Source of the DNA: Cyclobacteriaceae bacterium
GTDB taxonomy: Bacteria > Bacteroidota > Bacteroidia > Cytophagales > Cyclobacteriaceae
Reading direction: 5' to 3'
Assembly: GCA_013140395.1 (NCBI GenBank)
Contig: JABFSY010000129.1
Coordinates: forward strand, 1 to 8,852
Length of the DNA stretch: 8,852 bases
This document shows positions 1 through 6,261 of this stretch, one piece after another. The notes beneath the pieces were generated by a model. It made no database searches. It had not been told where the DNA came from and saw only the letters and a program-made list of their open reading frames with translations. A program made the position numbers and the translations under genes. Positions within the stretch are counted from its first letter, which is position 1; the number at the start of each line of letters is the position of its first letter.

Positions 1-383
1 TTTCCAGATAGCGAACTATAGGTGGAGGTAGCTGCCAACTCAACGTGCTTTTCTGAAATGACTACTTCATTCAACGCAGTGCTATCACTACGCAGTGTTA
101 CATTCCAAACTTTATTGGCAGTAAGTTTAACGCTACTTGAAATCGTTTTGTACCCAACAAATCGAACTTCAATTTGATACCTGCCGCTGCAAAGTTTATT
201 GAATTCGAAGAAGCCATTTTCGTCTGCTACCTCTCCTTTATTTTCCTTCGCTAGCAAAATCGTTGCTCCAACTAATGGGTTCCCCATCTCATCAGAGACC
301 TTGCCTGAAAGTGTAAAGTCACACGATTGGCCAAAGGACATTGACAGTCTAAAAAGTAAAAGTAAGGTAAACGTGTAGTTCAT
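1..383 (-). CDS. TonB-dependent receptor, N-terminal part (5' end of gene; runs off left edge)
   Basis: Outer-membrane receptor that would import a ligand using TonB energy. Only the first 127 residues are inside the window. Residues 1-20 are a hydrophobic signal peptide ending in SFGQS. Residues about 23-100 form a carboxypeptidase-regulatory-like beta-sandwich, with the typical signatures GKVSDEMGNPLVGATILL, DENGFFEF and RYQIEVRFVGYKT. The following LNEVVIS (about 104-110) is the usual lead into a TonB box and plug. The plug and barrel lie beyond the edge, so the ligand cannot be read. The next internal Met (residue 15) would remove the signal peptide, so the ATG at 381-383 is chosen. The gene is divergent from a COG0523 GTPase operon and shares an operator type with it, which suggests a zinc or zinc-complex receptor. 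A SusC-type or other TonB receptor is possible until the rest is seen. Confidence 0.88.
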   Translation of the reverse strand, partial: MNYTFTLLLLFRLSMSFGQSCDFTLSGKVSDEMGNPLVGATILLAKENKGEVADENGFFEFNKLCSGRYQIEVRFVGYKTISSSVKLTANKVWNVTLRSDSTALNEVVISEKHVELAATSTYSSLSG

Positions 384-384
384 C

Positions 385-401
385 TTGCAACAGAGTTGCG
401 A
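385..401. promoter_or_regulatory. Candidate Fur/Zur-family operator, copy 1 (receptor side)
   Basis: TTGCAACAGAGTTGCGA is an imperfect dyad with arms TTGCAAC and GTTGCGA around a 3-base centre. It overlaps the end of the receptor's candidate -7 element and ends just before the receptor start codon, so a bound repressor would block initiation. It matches the two other dyads in this intergenic region. Assignment to a Zur-like repressor is an inference from symmetry and gene content. Confidence 0.55.
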
Positions 402-406
402 ATATA
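399..406 (-). promoter_or_regulatory. Candidate -7 element of the TonB receptor promoter
   Basis: Read on the minus strand this is TATATTCG, one mismatch from the Bacteroidota -7 consensus TAnnTTTG. It lies 15 bases upstream of the receptor ATG, which would give a very short leader of about 10 bases. The nearest TTG for a -33 box (432-434) is 25 bases away, longer than usual, so the -33 is weak. Support comes mainly from the matching arrangement at the merC-side promoter, where TATATTTG has the same offset from the same dyad. Confidence 0.4.
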
Positions 407-418
407 GCTGGATAAGTT

Positions 419-449
419 GGACTTGAGACTTCAAAAATAGTTCAAGTCC
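419..449. repeat. Inverted repeat in the divergent intergenic region
   Basis: GGACTTGA (419-426) and TCAAGTCC (442-449) are perfect 8-base arms separated by 15 bases. It lies between the two divergent promoters and does not share the TGCAAC core of the other dyads. No T-run follows it, so it is not an obvious terminator. It could bind a second regulator or be chance; function unknown. Confidence 0.4.
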
Positions 450-500
450 CCGAAGGCATTCGTCCTATTCTGGTATTGGCAAGCACTGGAAACATAATTA

Positions 501-517
501 ATGCAACATTGTTGCAT
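501..517. promoter_or_regulatory. Candidate Fur/Zur-family operator, copy 2 (perfect palindrome)
   Basis: ATGCAACATTGTTGCAT is a perfect 8-1-8 palindrome, the symmetry typical of Fur-superfamily operators. Its right arm covers the TTG (512-514) that serves as the -33 box of the merC-side promoter. Position and perfection make it the best operator in the region. The regulator is inferred to be Zur-like because the operon encodes a zinc-type COG0523 GTPase. Confidence 0.65.
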
Positions 518-541
518 ATTAGTTGGCTGAGCCTATATTTG
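512..541 (+). promoter_or_regulatory. Promoter of the MerC-like/COG0523 operon (Bacteroidota type)
   Basis: TTG at 512-514 and TATATTTG at 534-541 are separated by 19 bases, a full match to the Bacteroidota -33/-7 consensus (TTG, about 19 bases, TAnnTTTG). Transcription would start near 547-549, leaving a leader of about 27 bases before the ATG at 575. Both elements are overlapped by dyad operators (501-517 and 539-555), so the promoter appears built to be repressed. Confidence 0.6.
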
Positions 542-555
542 CAACTTAGCTGCAT
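539..555. promoter_or_regulatory. Candidate Fur/Zur-family operator, copy 3
   Basis: TTGCAACTTAGCTGCAT is an imperfect dyad of the same type, overlapping the last bases of the -7 element and the expected transcription start. Its centre is 38 bases from that of copy 2. Its placement relative to the -7 box is the same as that of copy 1 relative to the receptor -7 box on the other strand. Confidence 0.55.
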
Positions 556-574
556 TAATCTAGCTACTTTTTTG

Positions 575-961
575 ATGAAAGGTTTTTTTACGCAGTACTT
601 AGACGCACTCGGTTTCTCCGCTTCACTGCTGTGTGCCTTGCATTGTGCGTTTGTTCCAGTGCTGCTCACTTTATCGTTCTTTCAAGGCCTCCATTTCCTG
701 GCTTACCCTTCAATTGAGAGAGGCGTGTTAGGCATAAGTTTTTTTCTCGCGCTTGCTTCTTTGTTACCGTCTTACATCAATCATCATCACCGGCTTTCTC
801 CCATTTTAATTTTTGTATTGGGAGTGTTCCTGATCATCATTGGTAGAATTGAGTTATCTAACTTATGGGAAGTATTCTTCACTTCAGTGGGGGCCGTGTG
901 TATCTCACTTGCTCATCTGGTGAATTGGAAACTTTATAAAAAAATGACGCGCGAACAATAA
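575..961 (+). CDS. MerC-like four-helix inner-membrane protein
   Basis: A 128-residue membrane protein with about four hydrophobic segments (roughly 13-34, 47-66, 75-91, 99-117). Helix 1 carries the MerC-family signature SLLCALHC (Cys20, His23, Cys24), a plausible metal-binding site. A short His70-His72 run lies in the loop between helices 2 and 3. MerC proteins carry mercuric ions in mer operons, but the Bacteroidota homologues are widespread and there are no mer genes here. With the COG0523 GTPase downstream, a role in zinc or other metal handling at the inner membrane is the better inference. The frame is open upstream to a TTG at 476. That start is rejected because it would translate through the promoter and both operators, and would add a 33-residue stretch unlike the family. 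Next gene begins 8 bases after the stop. Confidence 0.8.
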   Translation: MKGFFTQYLDALGFSASLLCALHCAFVPVLLTLSFFQGLHFLAYPSIERGVLGISFFLALASLLPSYINHHHRLSPILIFVLGVFLIIIGRIELSNLWEVFFTSVGAVCISLAHLVNWKLYKKMTREQ

Positions 962-969
962 GCCACTTT

Positions 970-1401
970 ATGAAGCTAATTAGCACGATCGTTTTTGCGG
1001 CTCACTTCTTTTTTCCGTCTGATCCCGAAGACGGATGGGTGACACTCGCCCGCGTTAAGTTCACTTCCACTTTTTTTAAAGAGATGAACGAGTACTTTCT
1101 GGTTCCGTCCTTTACGCCCGAGTTGCGTGCGAAAATCGGAAAGGAGTTTAGCCTGAAGGGGCACTACATCCCTTTTGATTTAGAGGGCAATGCCATTATC
1201 CTTTCAAAAAATCCCTATGCGTCTTGTTTCTTTTGTGGGGGTGCTGGTCCTGAATCGGTAGCCGAAATCAACTTTAAAACGAAGCGGCCAAAATTAAAAG
1301 CCGACCAGATCATTACCGTGAAAGGAAAATTACGCCTTAACGGAACGGATGTCAATCACATGAATTTTATCTTGGATGAAGCTGAGTTACTTACTCCATG
1401 A
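970..1401 (+). CDS. Secreted protein with CFFC motif, possibly DUF3299-like
   Basis: A 143-residue protein with a short hydrophobic start (about 1-15) that looks like a signal peptide, so probably periplasmic. The body is beta-rich. It has WVTLARV, then LKGHYIPFD, then YASCFFCGGAGPES with Cys86 and Cys89, and a C-terminal ITVKGKLRLNG strand. The order 'G-Y-x-P, Cys-rich turn, VxGxL' is reminiscent of DUF3299-type OB-fold proteins, but this is recalled by pattern and is not certain. CFFC could bind a metal or form a disulfide. It sits 8 bases after the MerC-like gene, and its stop overlaps the next start (ATGA at 1398-1401), so it is translationally coupled in the operon. No enzymatic function can be assigned. 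Confidence 0.78.
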   Translation: MKLISTIVFAAHFFFPSDPEDGWVTLARVKFTSTFFKEMNEYFLVPSFTPELRAKIGKEFSLKGHYIPFDLEGNAIILSKNPYASCFFCGGAGPESVAEINFKTKRPKLKADQIITVKGKLRLNGTDVNHMNFILDEAELLTP

Positions 1402-1790
1402 AGACAGTACTTTTCATATCAGGCGTGATGCTCGCTCTCAGCTGCTCACAAAAAGAAGATACCTCATTAAAAAAGGCGATAGCTATTCAGGAAGAGTCTT
1501 TTTCTGTGTTAGATAATATTCAGGCAACTATTCAATCATTAAGGAAAAACCCAGCGCTCATAGATTCCATCGCAAAAATTGAAAGGGAGATAGCAAAATG
1601 GGAAAATGAAATGGTAGATGTCCCCGGGTATGAGTCAACCCATCACCAGCACAAACATTCTCATTCGCACAAAGTAGTAGAGCTAACACCTGATCAAATG
1701 CTGTCGGTACAACAGGAACTGAGACAACAGCTGACTGACATTCAAGCAAGATTAAAAAAACTACAAACTGGCTATGATAAATCCATTTAA
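1398..1790 (+). CDS. His-rich putative lipoprotein (metal-binding candidate)
   Basis: A 130-residue protein. The N-terminal hydrophobic stretch ends in LALSC, with Cys16 as the probable lipidated residue; the lipobox is slightly atypical (Ala at -3). The residues after it, SQKED, resemble the Lys-plus-acidic surface-export signal described for Bacteroidota lipoproteins, so it may face outward. Two helical, probably coiled-coil segments (about 24-72 and 95-127) flank a loop with six His in ten residues (82-91, [10 protein letters not shown]). His-rich loops of this kind commonly bind zinc, nickel or cobalt. It overlaps the upstream gene by 4 bases and the downstream GTPase gene by 17. The neighbouring GTPase has no His-rich tract of its own, so this protein may supply that buffer function on the other side of the membrane. 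Function is inferred only. Confidence 0.8.
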   Translation: MKTVLFISGVMLALSCSQKEDTSLKKAIAIQEESFSVLDNIQATIQSLRKNPALIDSIAKIEREIAKWENEMVDVPGYESTHHQHKHSHSHKVVELTPDQMLSVQQELRQQLTDIQARLKKLQTGYDKSI

Positions 1791-2982
1791 GGCAAAGAAA
1801 TTGCCTGTTACCGTTCTAAGCGGATTTTTGGGAGCAGGAAAGACCACGTTGCTGAATCACATTCTTTCTAATCGAGAAGGACTGCGTGTAGCAGTGATCG
1901 TCAATGATATGAGCGAAGTAAATGTCGATGCTCAATTGGTTAAAAACGAAATCAAACTCTCACGCACCGAGGAGAAGTTGGTGGAAATGAGCAACGGCTG
2001 TATCTGCTGCACACTGCGCGAAGATTTGATGATTGAGGTGGAAAAACTCGCCAAGCAAAAGAAGTTTGATTACCTGTTGATCGAAAGCACAGGTATATCG
2101 GAGCCATTGCCGGTAGCACAAACATTTAGTTTTGCTTCAGGTGATGAATTGCTCGACCTCACCAAATACTCGCAGCTAGATACCATGGTGACGGTAGTCG
2201 ATGCGTTTAATTTTTTCAATGATTTTGGTTCGGCAGAGCGATTAAAAGACCGCAAACTAACGGGCGAAATGGAAGATGATCGGAGTATCGTCAACCTACT
2301 AACCGATCAAATCGAGTTTGCGAATGTGATCGTGCTCAATAAAGTAGATTTGGTGCCAGCCGAAAAATTAAAATTGCTGGAGGGCATCTTGATAAAACTC
2401 AATCCCGATGCGAAACTTATCAAAGCCGACCATGGGAAGATTGACTTGAAACAAATTTTAAACACTGGCCTTTTTGATTTTGAAAAGGCTCAACAATCAG
2501 CAGGCTGGTTAAAAGAATTAAACAATGAACACACTCCTGAAACCGAGGAATATGGGATCAGCTCATTTGTTTTTCGGGATCGCAGACCCTTTCACCCACA
2601 GCGTTTTTGGAATTTTGTGCAAACGAATTGGCCTGTGAATGTGATTCGAAGTAAAGGCATGTTTTGGCTTGCCTCCAGGCCAAGTGATGCCATTCTTTGG
2701 AGTCAAGCCGGAGGTTCTTCCAAAGCGGAGATGTATGGCAAGTGGTGGGCGTCTATGTCCATGGCGCAGCGTGTAGCCCGAGCCGATTTTATGGAAAACC
2801 AGGAACAGCTAATGAAAAAATGGGATAAAGAGTTTGGCGACCGGATGAACGAGTTGGTGATTATCGGAACAGAGCTCAATCCGGAAATTATCAAAAAGGA
2901 ACTAGAGAAATGCTTACTAACGACAAATGAACTGATTGCCTGGAAGGCGAAAGATAAATTCGCTGACCCGTGGCCGATCTAA
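1774..2982 (+). CDS. zigA: COG0523 GTPase, YciC/ZagA/ZigA-type zinc metallochaperone
   Basis: A 402-residue cytoplasmic G3E GTPase that is thought to deliver zinc to client enzymes under zinc limitation. Visible motifs are the P-loop GFLGAGKT (17-24), the metal-binding CICC (76-79, in [12 protein letters not shown]), ESTG (104-107), the guanine-specificity NKVD (189-192) and a CobW C-terminal domain (about 264-395). The stretches [31 protein letters not shown] and [15 protein letters not shown] follow the zinc-linked YciC/ZigA subfamily rather than CobW, HypB or UreG. The length is normal for that subfamily. It is the last gene of the operon, overlaps the lipoprotein gene by 17 bases, and ends with a 4-base tail-to-tail overlap with the next gene. 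The symbol zigA follows Gram-negative usage; yciC/zagA is the Bacillus name. The metal is inferred from the subfamily. Confidence 0.92.
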   Translation: MINPFKAKKLPVTVLSGFLGAGKTTLLNHILSNREGLRVAVIVNDMSEVNVDAQLVKNEIKLSRTEEKLVEMSNGCICCTLREDLMIEVEKLAKQKKFDYLLIESTGISEPLPVAQTFSFASGDELLDLTKYSQLDTMVTVVDAFNFFNDFGSAERLKDRKLTGEMEDDRSIVNLLTDQIEFANVIVLNKVDLVPAEKLKLLEGILIKLNPDAKLIKADHGKIDLKQILNTGLFDFEKAQQSAGWLKELNNEHTPETEEYGISSFVFRDRRPFHPQRFWNFVQTNWPVNVIRSKGMFWLASRPSDAILWSQAGGSSKAEMYGKWWASMSMAQRVARADFMENQEQLMKKWDKEFGDRMNELVIIGTELNPEIIKKELEKCLLTTNELIAWKAKDKFADPWPI

Positions 2983-3332
2983 TCAACGATATCCGAAATC
3001 TTGAACTTCTGGATAATGTAATAAAGAAAATTAAAAGAGAGAGCGTCTTCTTCTTCTTTATCGGGATGGGCTTTGTCTGATTTTGATTTTGCTGACTTGT
3101 TTATAGTTACAGTTTCTTTTGAGATGGTCTGGCTAGTACTTGGCTTCTGACCTTCGGATTCGAGAAGGAGGGTTTTATCATCGTCCAGATTCAATTCCGG
3201 ATGATTATTTAGCTCCTTGATTTCTTTCTCTTGCGGGTCGATGGGAAGATTTTCTTGCGCCTGCACAGAATAGACCAGCAAGCCACTCAGGGCAATCAAA
3301 ACAACCAGACTATGAAGATATTTTTGCTGCAT
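2979..3332 (-). CDS. Small secreted protein of unknown function
   Basis: A 117-residue protein not recognised by family. Residues 1-25 are a clear signal peptide with a signal-peptidase-I site after VQA, so it is periplasmic or secreted. The middle (about 26-95) is polar, low complexity and likely disordered, with acidic runs followed by a Lys/Ser-rich run. The C-terminal 20 residues (about 98-117) are different: an aromatic hydrophobic helix with [17 protein letters not shown], which may be the functional, conserved end. The stop overlaps the end of zigA by 4 bases on the opposite strand. The gene is divergent from csaA with a 67-base gap. Composition agrees with neighbouring genes and the signal peptide argues for a real gene. 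Confidence 0.72.
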   Translation of the reverse strand: MQQKYLHSLVVLIALSGLLVYSVQAQENLPIDPQEKEIKELNNHPELNLDDDKTLLLESEGQKPSTSQTISKETVTINKSAKSKSDKAHPDKEEEDALSFNFLYYIIQKFKISDIVD

Positions 3333-3359
3333 GCAACTGAAAGTCTCTAACGAACCCCG

Positions 3360-3367
3360 TTACTTTG
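3360..3367 (+). promoter_or_regulatory. Weak candidate -7 element for csaA
   Basis: TTACTTTG is one mismatch from TAnnTTTG and lies 33 bases before the csaA ATG. No good TTG was found at the usual distance upstream, so this is tentative. Confidence 0.25.
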
Positions 3368-3399
3368 GGTTTTAGCTACGCAAAATAGAATTTTTTCTG

Positions 3400-3732
3400 A
3401 TGATAACGTGGGATGACTTCATAAAAATTGACTTTCGGGCAGGCACAGTTATAAAAACTGAGCCTTTTGAAGGCCTAAAAAGGCCTGCAATCAAGGTTTG
3501 GGTAGATTTAGGCCCTGATTTAGGGGTAAAAAAATCGAGTGCCCAGATCACCCGGTTGTACCATCCGGACGAACTTCTTGGCAGACAGGTAGTCTGTGTC
3601 GTCAATTTTCCACCTAAGCAAATTGCCAATTTCATCTCCGAGGTATTGGTGACTGGCTTTCCTGATGAACAAGGAAATGTAGTATTGACTTCTATCGAAA
3701 GGAAAGTTCCGAATGGGGCAAGGTTATTTTAG
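3400..3732 (+). CDS. csaA: CsaA-type tRNA-binding-domain protein / chaperone
   Basis: A 110-residue single-domain protein of the CsaA/YgjH family, an OB-fold tRNA-binding (EMAP-II-like) domain that forms homodimers. In Bacillus, CsaA acts as a secretion-related chaperone; a tRNA-binding role is also possible. The whole length is covered by family motifs: WDDFIKIDFRAGTVIK at 4-19, IKVWVDLGPDLGVKKSSAQIT at about 31-51, VVCVVNFPPKQIANFISEVLV at about 64-84, and a C-terminal PNGARLF. The length is exactly that of family members and the ATG at 3400 gives the usual N-terminus. It is divergent from the small secreted protein gene. murF-alr follows 92 bases downstream, with an inverted repeat between, so co-transcription is possible but not shown. 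Confidence 0.93.
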   Translation: MITWDDFIKIDFRAGTVIKTEPFEGLKRPAIKVWVDLGPDLGVKKSSAQITRLYHPDELLGRQVVCVVNFPPKQIANFISEVLVTGFPDEQGNVVLTSIERKVPNGARLF

Positions 3733-3748
3733 AATACAAAAGAAATTA

Positions 3749-3812
3749 ACCACTAAGACACTTAGGCACTAAGAAATTTAAAATAATCTAAGTGTCTTTG
3801 TGCCTTAGTGGT
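3749..3812. repeat. Imperfect long inverted repeat ('ccactaag' element) between csaA and murF-alr
   Basis: The left arm (3750-3773) starts CCACTAAGACACTTAGG. The right arm (3788-3811) is its inverse with 19 of 24 bases matching (its complement starts CCACTAAGGCACAAAG). The loop is 14 bases and A/T-rich. Each arm is itself made of short CACTAAG-like units. Elements with this look are scattered in intergenic DNA of many environmental bacteria, including Bacteroidota; this is from memory. A transcript in either direction could fold into a long hairpin, so it might end or insulate csaA transcription, but no T-run follows. It is not an array and carries no gene. Confidence 0.75.
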
Positions 3813-3824
3813 GAAAAAATAAAA

Positions 3825-6257
3825 ATGCTCTTCTCTCAATTAGAAAAAATAACAGACGGCAAAACGCTTCAACTTGCCGCAAATAGAAATGTAAGTACGT
3901 TGGTGACTGACAGTCGAAAGCCAATCGTATCGGACGGGTCTGTCTTTTTTGCATTGCGTGGAGAAAGACATGACGGCCATCAATACATTGCTGAACTGTA
4001 CCAACTCGGCATCCGACAATTCGTAATTGAAAACTGGGCAGACTTCAAGTTTTTTCCAGAGGGAAACTTCATTCAGGTTGCTTCGGTGCTTGCGGCCCTA
4101 CAGGCCATTGCATCTGAGCATCGCAAAAGCTTTTCGATCCCAATCATTGGCATCTCCGGCAGCAACGGAAAGACCATTATCAAAGAATGGCTTTTTCAAC
4201 TTTTGTCATTGGATCAAAACATTGCAAAAAATCCCGGAAGTTACAATTCGCAAATAGGTGTGCCTCTTTCTGTTTGGGGCTTACAAACCAATCATCAACT
4301 GGGCATTTTTGAGGCAGGAATTTCACTGCCTGGTGAAATGGAAAAGCTGGAGAAAGTGATCCACCCAACCATCGGCATTTTTACTAATATTGGCACCGCA
4401 CATGATGAAGGGTTTGTTACTCGAACCGAAAAGATCGAAGAAAAGTTAAAACTCTTTTCGCGTGTTGGTTTGCTGATCTACTGCGCAGATCACACAGAAC
4501 TGCATGAGGCAATTCAGCAAAAGAAAATCCCTTCACTCACCTGGGGAAGTAGTGAGAAAGCAACGATAAAAATAAAGCAGACTATTACAGGATATGAGTT
4601 GAGTTATCAAGCGCAGCTGATTTCAATGCAAATTCCTTTTGCAGACAAAGCCTCGATCGAAAATTGCTTTCATTGTGTGGCAGTCATGCTCCATTTAGGC
4701 TATTCGCCAGCAATCATTCAAGAACGTGTACTTCAATTGAAATCAGTGCCCATGCGCCTGGAACTGAAACAGGGCATCAACCGCTGTCAGGTAATAGATG
4801 ATACCTATAACAATGATTTGGCAGGATTAAAAATCAGTCTCGACTTTCTAAACAGCTTACAGAAAAAAGAGAAAACGCTCATTCTCTCCGACATTCTTCA
4901 ATCGGGACTTGATGAAATAGAATTAGTGGATCGTATCAAGGCATTACTGAATCAAAGCGGAATATCTTCTTTCGTTGGGATTGGTTCGATGCTTAGTTCC
5001 CACCAAGCACATTTTAGGGATATGAAAGCAACATTCTTTCGGGCCACCGAAGAATTTTTGCTAAGTGTGAAATGGGAGAATTTTGAAAGTGAACTGATTT
5101 TGATTAAAGGTGCAAGGCCTTTTCAATTCGAGAAGATCGTTCAACAACTTCAACGCAAAGTGCATGGCACGGTGATGGAGATTGATTTGAACAAGATGGT
5201 GCATAACCTGAATTTTTTTAAGTCGAAGTTGAAGCCGGGCGTTAAGCTTATGGCGATGGTGAAAGCGTTTGCCTATGGCAGCGGCAGCGAGGAGGTGGCC
5301 AACTTATTGCAATATCACAAGGTTGACTACTTAGGTGTCGCTTATGCAGACGAAGGAGTTGAACTTAGGAAGAACAATATTTCATTGCCGATTATGGTCA
5401 TGAACCCGGCTGAAGAGAATTTTCCGTCTCTTCTTTCGCATTGTTTAGAGCCGGTGATGTATAGCTTGAAAATGCTTCGTGCTTTATCGCAGTTTATTGA
5501 AGGAAGACCGATGACGATTCATGTTGAGGTGGACACCGGAATGCACCGATTGGGATTTGACCAAGATGATTTACCCGAAATCATAACCATATTAAAAAAC
5601 CACCCGTCTATTTCTGTTGCTTCTGTTTATTCCCACTTGGCAGGCGCGGATGAGGCCGCCCATGATGGATTTTCACAAGAACAGTTTGATCGGTTTCAAC
5701 ACTTTTATAAAACATTGACCGACTCACTGGGAATAAAACCACTGCGACACATTCTTAACTCTCCCGGCATTTTACGTTTTCCGGATTTTCAAATGGAGAT
5801 GGTTCGACTTGGTATCGGTTTGTATGGCGTCAATCCCACGGAAGGCAAGGTAGATCAACTGCAGCCGGTAGCTACGCTAAAGACAATCGTCTCACAAATT
5901 AAAAAAGTCAAAAAGGGAGAAACGATTGGGTATGGCAGAAAGGGCAAAGCAGAAAATGATATGAGCCTTGCCACCATTGCCATTGGCTATGCAGATGGAT
6001 TTAGCCGGAGTTTTAGCAAAGGCAAAGGATTTGTATCAATCAAAAGTAAAAAAGCGCCTGTGGTAGGCAATGTGTGCATGGACATGACGATGGTAGACGT
6101 CACTCACATGGATGCACAAGAAGGCGATGAAGTAATCGTTTTTGGAGCAGAGAACCCAATTCAGGAAGTTGCTGCCAGTATCAACACCATCCCCTATGAA
6201 ATACTGACCAATACAAGTGAGCGGGTAAAGCGTGTTTTCTTTGCCGAAAGCATTTAA
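3825..6257 (+). CDS. murF-alr: Bifunctional MurF ligase / alanine racemase fusion
   Basis: An 810-residue cytoplasmic enzyme for two linked steps of peptidoglycan synthesis. The C-terminal half turns L-Ala into D-Ala with PLP; the N-terminal half adds D-Ala-D-Ala to the UDP-MurNAc-tripeptide using ATP. MurF part (1 to about 445): TDSR at 28-31, ATP loop GSNGKT at 112-117, SYNSQIGVPLS, FEAGISLPGEME, IGTAHDEGF and DDTYNNDLAGL. Alr part (about 447-810): PLP lysine Lys480 in MVKAFAYGSG, RLGFD, NSPGILRFP, catalytic Tyr703 in IGYGRKG, GYADGFSR and VGNVCMDMTMVDVT. All main catalytic residues are present and no frameshift is seen. The frame is open upstream to a GTG at 3792, but those 11 codons lie in the inverted repeat, so the ATG at 3825 is chosen. 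This fusion is known in Bacteroidota. Confidence 0.95.
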   Translation: MLFSQLEKITDGKTLQLAANRNVSTLVTDSRKPIVSDGSVFFALRGERHDGHQYIAELYQLGIRQFVIENWADFKFFPEGNFIQVASVLAALQAIASEHRKSFSIPIIGISGSNGKTIIKEWLFQLLSLDQNIAKNPGSYNSQIGVPLSVWGLQTNHQLGIFEAGISLPGEMEKLEKVIHPTIGIFTNIGTAHDEGFVTRTEKIEEKLKLFSRVGLLIYCADHTELHEAIQQKKIPSLTWGSSEKATIKIKQTITGYELSYQAQLISMQIPFADKASIENCFHCVAVMLHLGYSPAIIQERVLQLKSVPMRLELKQGINRCQVIDDTYNNDLAGLKISLDFLNSLQKKEKTLILSDILQSGLDEIELVDRIKALLNQSGISSFVGIGSMLSSHQAHFRDMKATFFRATEEFLLSVKWENFESELILIKGARPFQFEKIVQQLQRKVHGTVMEIDLNKMVHNLNFFKSKLKPGVKLMAMVKAFAYGSGSEEVANLLQYHKVDYLGVAYADEGVELRKNNISLPIMVMNPAEENFPSLLSHCLEPVMYSLKMLRALSQFIEGRPMTIHVEVDTGMHRLGFDQDDLPEIITILKNHPSISVASVYSHLAGADEAAHDGFSQEQFDRFQHFYKTLTDSLGIKPLRHILNSPGILRFPDFQMEMVRLGIGLYGVNPTEGKVDQLQPVATLKTIVSQIKKVKKGETIGYGRKGKAENDMSLATIAIGYADGFSRSFSKGKGFVSIKSKKAPVVGNVCMDMTMVDVTHMDAQEGDEVIVFGAENPIQEVAASINTIPYEILTNTSERVKRVFFAESI

Positions 6258-6261
6258 ATGA

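Noticed and set aside
442..669. Open frame of 75 residues on the minus strand across the divergent control region
   Set aside because: It runs antisense to the MerC-like gene and covers the operators and promoter; the translation has no recognisable features.
575..961. Mercury-resistance (mer) operon because of the MerC-like protein
   Set aside because: No merA, merT, merP or merR is near; the partner genes point to zinc-type metal handling instead.
1774..2982. CobW (cobalamin) or HypB/UreG identity for the GTPase
   Set aside because: No cobalamin, hydrogenase or urease genes are nearby and the motif set follows the YciC/ZigA zinc subfamily.
3749..3812. Possible CRISPR-like repeat pair
   Set aside because: The two units are inverted, not direct, only two are present, and there is no spacer series or cas gene.
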